NCBI GenBank assembly: GCA_046329235.1
Contig: JAXLVA010000001.1
Span: forward strand, 1,116,001 to 1,180,000
DNA: 64,000 nt
Direction: 5' to 3'
Source of the DNA: JALONH01 sp046329235
GTDB taxonomy: Bacteria > Bacteroidota > Bacteroidia > Cytophagales > Cytophagaceae
The notes under the pieces are model-generated. The model did not search any database and was not told the DNA's origin. It was given only the letters and a program-made list of their open reading frames with translations. The number at the start of each line of letters is the position of its first letter. Position 1 is the first letter of the stretch. This document shows positions 58,441-64,000 of the stretch, in pieces. Both the position numbers and the translations under genes were made by a program.

Positions 58441-60378
58441 TCAGACGCTAAAATGCCCTGCTACGATGGATTCAAATTGTTGAATAAAGTCTTCCAATAA
58501 CACACTTCCTTGGTCGCCTTCGCCGTGTTTACGGATGGCCACTTTGCCTTCTGCCGCCTCTTTTTCCCCTACAATTAACATATAAGGCACTTTTTTAACT
58601 TCCGCATCGCGGATTTTCTTGCCTATTTTCTCATCGCGGGTGTCAATAAATCCTTTGATATCCTTGCCAATCAGTACGTTATAAACTTCTTGGGCGTAGT
58701 CGTTAAATTTATCGGCAATCGGTAAAATCGCAATTTGCTCCGGTGCTAACCATAATGGGAAGTTCCCTGCGCAATGCTCAATCAATACCGCCACAAACCG
58801 CTCTAACGATCCAAACGGTGCACGGTGTAACATGACCGGTCTGTGTTTCTGATTATCCGAGCCAATGTATTCTAATTGGAAACGTTCCGGTAGGTTGTAA
58901 TCCACCTGGATAGTTCCTAATTGCCACTTTCTACCCAACGCATCTTTTACCATGAAGTCCAACTTTGGACCGTAGAAAGCCGCTTCACCGTATTCGGTAA
59001 CAGTATTTAATCCTTTTTCAGCAGCTGATTCGATGATAGCGGATTCCGCTTTTTCCCATAAATCGTCGCTACCTATGTACTTCGTTTTGTTCTCCGGATC
59101 TCTTAAGGAAATCTGCGCGGTGAAGTCTTCAAAGCCTAACACCTTGAACACGTACAATACTAAGTCAATTACTTTTGTAAATTCTTCTTTTACCTGATCC
59201 GGTCTACAAAAGATGTGTGCATCATCTTGAGTAAAGCCACGTACACGTGTAAGTCCATGTAACTCACCACTTTGTTCGTATCTATAAACTGTTCCAAACT
59301 CTGCGTAACGTACCGGTAAATCCTTGTACGAACGTGGTTTACTTTTGTAAATCTCGCAGTGATGCGGACAGTTCATTGGTTTCAACAGGTACTCCTCTCC
59401 TTCGTTCGGAGTGTGTATCGCTTGGAAGGAATCCTTACCATACTTCTCGTAGTGACCGGAAGTGATGTACAACTGCTTGTTCCCAATATGTGGTGTTACT
59501 ACCGGAGAATAACCGGAACGTAACTGTACCTTTTTCAAAAAGCTCTCTAAACGATCGCGTAAGGTAGCTCCCTTTGGTAACCAAAGGGGTAAGCCCATCC
59601 CTACTTTTTCAGAGAAGGTGAATAGTTCTAATTCTTTACCCAGTTTACGGTGGTCACGCTTCTTTGCTTCTTCCAATAGGAACAAGTAGTCTTTCAACTC
59701 TTGTGCTTTAGGGAACGTGATAGCGTAGATACGAGTTAACTGTTTGTTCTTCTCGTCGCCTCTCCAGTAAGCTCCGGCTACGTTTAACAACTTAGCTGCT
59801 TTGATGAAGCCGGTATCCGGGATATGTGGCCCACGGCATAAGTCAGTGAAACCGCCTTGTTGGTAAAAGGTGATTTGTCCGTCTTCTAAACCGTCGATTA
59901 ATTCTAATTTGTAAGGATCTGCTTTCTCGGTGAAATAAGCGATAGCGTCTTTCTTCGATACTTCGGAACGAACGTATGGATTCTTCTGCTTCGCTAATTC
60001 CATCATCTTCTTCTCAATTTCATCAAACTGTTCTTGAGAGAAGGGTTTATCGCCGAAGTCTACGTCGTAATAAAAACCGTTTTCTACCGGAGGACCGATA
60101 GCAAACTTAGTTCCCGGGTAAAGCGCTTCTAGGGCTTCTGCCATTAAGTGCGCAGAAGAGTGCCAGAAGGTTTCTTTCCCGTCTCTATCATTCCAGGTTA
60201 ATAATTTAACCGTTGAATCTTGTGTGATTGGTCGCGTGGCATCCCATACAGCACCGTTTACTTGTGCCGCTAATACGTTTCTTGCTAATCCTTCACTGAT
60301 GGATAAGGCAATGCCTAAGCTTGTGATACCTGATTCATATTCTCTTTTAGAACCATCAGGTAAAGTAATTGTAATCAT
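58441..60378 (-). CDS. thrS: threonyl-tRNA synthetase
   Basis: 645 aa from ATG at 60378, giving MITITLPDGS as in relatives; a TTG at 60393 would add five residues. TGS domain (about 1-62), editing domain with H73/H77 (HSSAHLMAEAL) and LCRGPHIPDTG, class II core with Zn site C/H/H (MNCPHHCEIYK; IGSD...LHRAPFGSLERFVAVL), and anticodon domain (about 540-640). Upstream of infC as in many Bacteroidota. Confidence 0.98.
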   Translation of the reverse strand: MITITLPDGSKREYESGITSLGIALSISEGLARNVLAAQVNGAVWDATRPITQDSTVKLLTWNDRDGKETFWHSSAHLMAEALEALYPGTKFAIGPPVENGFYYDVDFGDKPFSQEQFDEIEKKMMELAKQKNPYVRSEVSKKDAIAYFTEKADPYKLELIDGLEDGQITFYQQGGFTDLCRGPHIPDTGFIKAAKLLNVAGAYWRGDEKNKQLTRIYAITFPKAQELKDYLFLLEEAKKRDHRKLGKELELFTFSEKVGMGLPLWLPKGATLRDRLESFLKKVQLRSGYSPVVTPHIGNKQLYITSGHYEKYGKDSFQAIHTPNEGEEYLLKPMNCPHHCEIYKSKPRSYKDLPVRYAEFGTVYRYEQSGELHGLTRVRGFTQDDAHIFCRPDQVKEEFTKVIDLVLYVFKVLGFEDFTAQISLRDPENKTKYIGSDDLWEKAESAIIESAAEKGLNTVTEYGEAAFYGPKLDFMVKDALGRKWQLGTIQVDYNLPERFQLEYIGSDNQKHRPVMLHRAPFGSLERFVAVLIEHCAGNFPLWLAPEQIAILPIADKFNDYAQEVYNVLIGKDIKGFIDTRDEKIGKKIRDAEVKKVPYMLIVGEKEAAEGKVAIRKHGEGDQGSVLLEDFIQQFESIVAGHFSV

Positions 60379-60437
60379 GTGTGGTGAACTCAAAATAGGT
60401 GCTAAAGTTACTTACTTTAGTCTAAAAAAGTAAATGT

Positions 60438-61484
60438 TTACTTATGCAAAGAAGTATCTTGTTGTTTCAACAACTGCTTTTGCAAAAGATCGATTTCTTT
60501 TTTGATTTGAACTTGGTTGGTATCTAGTTGATAAAGAGTTTTATAGTAAGTAATGGCGCCGGCTAAATCTTCGTTTTTAACGGAATATTGCCCTAATTTT
60601 TCCATGATTTTTTTATCGTTCGGGTTCTTATCTAACCATTTGGTCAGGTAAAGCATGGCGTCTTTATAGTTGGATTCCTTCGCATAAATATCACTTAGTG
60701 GCAGATATAAGCTCACTTCGTTCGGGTCACAAAGGATACCTTCTTGGTAAGCAATCTTAGCTAATGGCATACGGCTGATGGATTCGTAGAATTTACCTTC
60801 ATACAAAAACAACTCTGCTGCATGCGGACGCACACGTTTCGCTTTAATCAATAAAGGCATAATGGAATCGTAATTTTTAGAAACATAATAAAGTTTCATT
60901 AACACGATATAAGAATCAATGTTGTCATTGTTTAAGCGAATACTTTCTTTGATGCGTTGTTTAGCTTGTAGGGTATCTCCTACTTGCAATAAACGTAAGC
61001 CTTCCAAGAAGGGGATTTCACTTAAGTGTGGAGCTATACTTTTTACTTTGAATAGATAGTTATCGGCAGAGCTTTTGTCATTTTTTTCTAAATAACATTC
61101 GGCTAAAAGAATGTAAAGGTTGGGATCTTTACTACCTAACTGCTCTGCTTTCAAACCATCATTTAAAGCTTTATCTATTTGATTTAACTCTAGAAGAATT
61201 TGTGCACTTTGTAACCAGTAGCTATTCTTAGAAGTCTCTAAACGCAAGGCTTTGCTGATGTCGTTCTCCGCGTTTTTGAAAGCACCTGTTTGATAGAAAT
61301 AGCGTGCGCGTTTATAATACAACACATCGTTTTCCGGGTCGGATTCGATGGCTTCATTCAAAACGTTCAGGTTAATATCAGAGGCGTATTGTAATTCAGT
61401 TAAAGTGTACTCATCTTTTTGTTCGCTTTTGGAACATGATAAAAGGGTTGCGAGTACGAATAAACTAAGTATATATTTTTTCAC
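60438..61484 (-). CDS. TPR lipoprotein
   Basis: 348 aa starting at GTG 61484. Lipoprotein signal (YILSLFVLATLLSC, lipobox LLSC), then at least six TPR-like helix pairs (for example GAFKNAENDISKALRLETSK, QIDKALNDGLKAEQLGSKDPN, NYKDAMLYLTKWLDKNPND). Envelope scaffold, function unknown. 11 bp downstream of the DUF5686 gene on the same strand, so co-transcribed with it. Confidence 0.8.
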   Translation of the reverse strand: MKKYILSLFVLATLLSCSKSEQKDEYTLTELQYASDINLNVLNEAIESDPENDVLYYKRARYFYQTGAFKNAENDISKALRLETSKNSYWLQSAQILLELNQIDKALNDGLKAEQLGSKDPNLYILLAECYLEKNDKSSADNYLFKVKSIAPHLSEIPFLEGLRLLQVGDTLQAKQRIKESIRLNNDNIDSYIVLMKLYYVSKNYDSIMPLLIKAKRVRPHAAELFLYEGKFYESISRMPLAKIAYQEGILCDPNEVSLYLPLSDIYAKESNYKDAMLYLTKWLDKNPNDKKIMEKLGQYSVKNEDLAGAITYYKTLYQLDTNQVQIKKEIDLLQKQLLKQQDTSLHK

Positions 61485-61495
61485 AAATAATGATT

Positions 61496-63982
61496 TTATA
61501 AACTGAAATGAACGGAAGCTTTTACGCCGAACTTATGTATATCAGGATTGTCTAAATAAGTTACCCGATGTACAAAATCGATTCGAAGCAATTTAAAAAT
61601 ATTATCAATACCATACCCAACTTCTGCATAAGGGATGTTCGGATTTAGAGAATTAATTTGATAAGTAGTTCTTCCATCCGGTGTGGTAGGTGCTAATATA
61701 GCTTGGTTAGCTGTAGATAAGGAACCAAATAAAACGTTGGAAGTAACAAAGAAGCGCCATTTCATACGGCGGATGGCCGGAATTCGGTTAAAGAATAGTC
61801 CTTCAAAATCATGTTGCCAACGAAGTCCTGCGTACTGGTCACTGGCAAATTCGAAGAAGTTCATCAAGTTATACGCAGCTGTAGTGTAAAACGGAGTTTC
61901 GTTACCAATGTGTACTTGTAATAACGGATAAGGCAATGTTTGAAAGGTCTTCCCTGCTTCAATTTTATAAGTAGTACGGCCTAATACGCCTATTCTAAAA
62001 CTGTGGTCTAATTCGAACTTAACTTTATGGTATTCAAAATTTCCGTTTAATATTTTGGAACCATAGATATACTTTAATTCTATAATCGGGAATTTTTTAT
62101 CACCTAAACTTAATCGGTTATTACCGTTGATTAATATCTTTTCATCAAAGCTTATACGCCAACCGGCAAAGAGTTCGGTGGTTTGAAAACGAGTTTGAAG
62201 ATTGGTATTATTCGCGGACTCGTAAAAGGCAAAATCATAAATAGGATTGAAATCTATGGTACGAATTCCTATGGTTGTTTGTGCAAACTTATGCCAGTAT
62301 CTGAAAACTTCCGCATTCCACTGAGACTTATAAAACGGACCTCTTAATCGCAACCAACGTGTAGCGGCTAAGAAGATGTAATTATCTTGAAGCGCAGCTG
62401 CCGGAGCAGATACTTGGTCTATGTCATTCCAGTAATAGACTTCAGCTTCCGTCCAGTGTTTACGCGTAAAGATATAACGAGCGCCTAGTTTGTATTTAAA
62501 ACGTTGGTCACCGGTACCATAAGCTAAATGTCCTCTGAACACCCATTTGCGAGAGAAGTGTTCATTCGTTTTAAATCCAATTTGTATACGATGTCTTTCG
62601 GTATAGTTGTAAGCGTAAGCAAATAGATACGGTCCTATTTCAAATTTACCTACAGTTTTATAACCGGAGATAGCAATGTCTATAATTTCGATGTAAGTCT
62701 TTACGGTAGGCAAGTCTCTAAGTGAATCAATCAAAGCGTAGGATTTTTGTTTGACTGAATCTTGGTCGGACGGAGTGTTTTTAGACCAGTAGTCTACGTT
62801 TTGTTGTTGTGCATTTTCTAATACTTCAATCGCAGGATCATAAAAAGCATCGGTGCGTACTTGCCCTTTTCTTACATCTAACAAGGTGCAAGAATAATCA
62901 GCAGCAATTGATGGTGTACTACTACTTAAATCTTGTATGTCAACCAGTATATTCGTTTTAGAGGGTAACCAGCCTACACTATCATAAGGTTGTAGTGTTT
63001 GTACAAAATATACACTATCGATATAATTCAAATTAGCTCTTCTGGAAATAGAAGCAGTCAAATGATATAAAGCAAAAGAAGAATCGGCAATGTAAAGCTC
63101 ACCGGTAAAACAAAGGTCTTGAACACGTTTTGGTTCATATAGAATTTTATAACCATAGCGGCCATGATAAAATCCACTATCTACTAAAGTGAAGTCGTAG
63201 TTTAGTTTCCAAGCATCACCTATAGGAGATGCAAAGTCTTTATTCAATACTTGAATGTAGTTGTCATAAAAGTTATAGTCTTGGAAGGTGCTACCTAAAA
63301 GTTGAGATAATAAACTACCGTCACCCATCCCTACTCCACGTACTTTAATACCTTCTACTATTTCTTTCTTCGCCTTAGGTTTATTTCTAAAGTAAGTTGA
63401 TGATACTGATTCAGAGTACAAAACCGGCAACATAGGTTTGCCATGGATATCTTTGTTGTTTGGTAAGCTATCTAGCAAAGCACCTACTTCCTGCATCACT
63501 TTACGCTTGCGTAAACTATCCGATATATTAGTGATGTATATACCGGTCTGATTATAGCTTTGATATTCGTATTGAGGTATAAACTCTTTGGAATGGTATT
63601 TTCGATTTTCGTTACAGGTACGAATGATTCGGAAGGCCGGGTTTTCTTTAGGTGTAATGATAACGGCTTCAACCTCGGTATCTAAATCTAAATAGATGGT
63701 TATGTTGGTCTTCTTGGTTAAGGTATCCACCAAAATTTGAGTGGGTTTATAACCGGTATAAAAACAGGTAATAGTATCGTAAGAAGCGGGAAAGCTTAAC
63801 GAAAAGTAACCGTTAATATTAGTAGCTGTTCCGTAGGGAGTGCCTTTGATATATACATTCGAAAAATAGAGTGTGTCTTTGGAATGTCGGTCGAGGACAT
63901 ACCCACTCACTTTTACAGTTTGTGCATTGGATGATAAGAGTGATATTACTGTTAAAAAAAATACAAATAGTATAGCACGCAT
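61496..63982 (-). CDS. DUF5686 outer-membrane protein with carboxypeptidase-like N-terminal domain
   Basis: 828 aa. Signal peptide (about 1-20, FFLTVISLLSSNAQ), then a carboxypeptidase-D regulatory-like beta-sandwich (about 24-105; VSGYVLDRHSKDTLYFSNVYIKG). After that comes the DUF5686 body (about 115-828), which alternates strands and ends GVKASVHFSL as an outer-membrane barrel. Common in Bacteroidota. Not a TonB-dependent receptor: no plug domain or TonB box is visible. Function unknown. The sequence continues only 18 bp past its start, so its promoter is mostly outside the window. Confidence 0.85.
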   Translation of the reverse strand: MRAILFVFFLTVISLLSSNAQTVKVSGYVLDRHSKDTLYFSNVYIKGTPYGTATNINGYFSLSFPASYDTITCFYTGYKPTQILVDTLTKKTNITIYLDLDTEVEAVIITPKENPAFRIIRTCNENRKYHSKEFIPQYEYQSYNQTGIYITNISDSLRKRKVMQEVGALLDSLPNNKDIHGKPMLPVLYSESVSSTYFRNKPKAKKEIVEGIKVRGVGMGDGSLLSQLLGSTFQDYNFYDNYIQVLNKDFASPIGDAWKLNYDFTLVDSGFYHGRYGYKILYEPKRVQDLCFTGELYIADSSFALYHLTASISRRANLNYIDSVYFVQTLQPYDSVGWLPSKTNILVDIQDLSSSTPSIAADYSCTLLDVRKGQVRTDAFYDPAIEVLENAQQQNVDYWSKNTPSDQDSVKQKSYALIDSLRDLPTVKTYIEIIDIAISGYKTVGKFEIGPYLFAYAYNYTERHRIQIGFKTNEHFSRKWVFRGHLAYGTGDQRFKYKLGARYIFTRKHWTEAEVYYWNDIDQVSAPAAALQDNYIFLAATRWLRLRGPFYKSQWNAEVFRYWHKFAQTTIGIRTIDFNPIYDFAFYESANNTNLQTRFQTTELFAGWRISFDEKILINGNNRLSLGDKKFPIIELKYIYGSKILNGNFEYHKVKFELDHSFRIGVLGRTTYKIEAGKTFQTLPYPLLQVHIGNETPFYTTAAYNLMNFFEFASDQYAGLRWQHDFEGLFFNRIPAIRRMKWRFFVTSNVLFGSLSTANQAILAPTTPDGRTTYQINSLNPNIPYAEVGYGIDNIFKLLRIDFVHRVTYLDNPDIHKFGVKASVHFSL

Positions 63983-64000
63983 TATTCTGAATCCAATAAA

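Noticed and set aside
61496..63982. TonB-dependent receptor
   Set aside because: It has the carboxypeptidase-like domain but no plug domain or TonB box; the rest fits DUF5686.

Overview
This window comes from the chromosome of a low-GC member of the Bacteroidota. The evidence is a cellulase with a type IX secretion (Por) tail, DUF5686, Porin_10 and YdcH/DUF465-type proteins, Bacteroidota-type -7 boxes (TAnnTTTG), genes with almost no Shine-Dalgarno sequences, and many TAATG/ATGA gene junctions. I cannot name the genus. No rRNA or CRISPR array is present. There are two tRNAs (Thr-UGU and CAU, probably Met).

Layout. (1) 25-7429: dgt, an MFS exporter, a secreted GH9 cellulase, and a 7TM-DISM receptor fused to an IS1595-type zinc ribbon. 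(2) 7430-14152: an accessory stretch with a small YdcH-like gene, several AT-rich membrane or lipoprotein genes of unknown function, IS3-family copy 1, a HipB-HipA toxin-antitoxin pair behind three palindromic operators, and two near-identical 118-aa membrane protein genes bracketing the IS and hipBA. (3) 14262-36308: mostly housekeeping genes. These are secreted proteins, miaE, a porin, lpxK, the Nif3-zinc ribbon-TPR-pabB-permease run, the miaB-sigma54 activator-lptE-TPR-secG run, a cold-shock protein and gyrA. (4) 36635-48532: tRNA-Thr, two envelope glycan genes, a desaturase, pgeF/msrA, a CAU tRNA, a class D beta-lactamase, small membrane proteins, and a Crp/Fnr regulator followed by two tandem paralogous secreted proteins that share upstream palindromes. 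(5) 48666-56986: IS3-family copy 2, then a defence island. (6) 57116-63982: rplT-rpmI-infC-thrS, a TPR lipoprotein and a DUF5686 outer-membrane protein.

The most interesting system is 50465-55374 (minus strand). It is a five-gene operon resembling type II CBASS: CD-NTase (with a C-terminal Gly), an E2-E1 fusion (Cap2), and a JAMM peptidase (Cap3). These are followed by a two-TM protein with an unassigned cytosolic alpha/beta domain and by a second, apparently active CD-NTase-like nucleotidyltransferase that carries an N-terminal glycine-zipper segment. The last four genes overlap by 4, 11 and 8 nt, and the first two are 1 nt apart, so all five are probably made together. A divergent RloA/AbiLi-like AAA ATPase shares the upstream region, which contains a TGTGA-N5-TCACA palindrome. 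Two nucleotidyltransferases in one ubiquitin-like CBASS operon is the feature I consider least explained.

All calls are from reading the sequence and recalled family knowledge. No searches were run.
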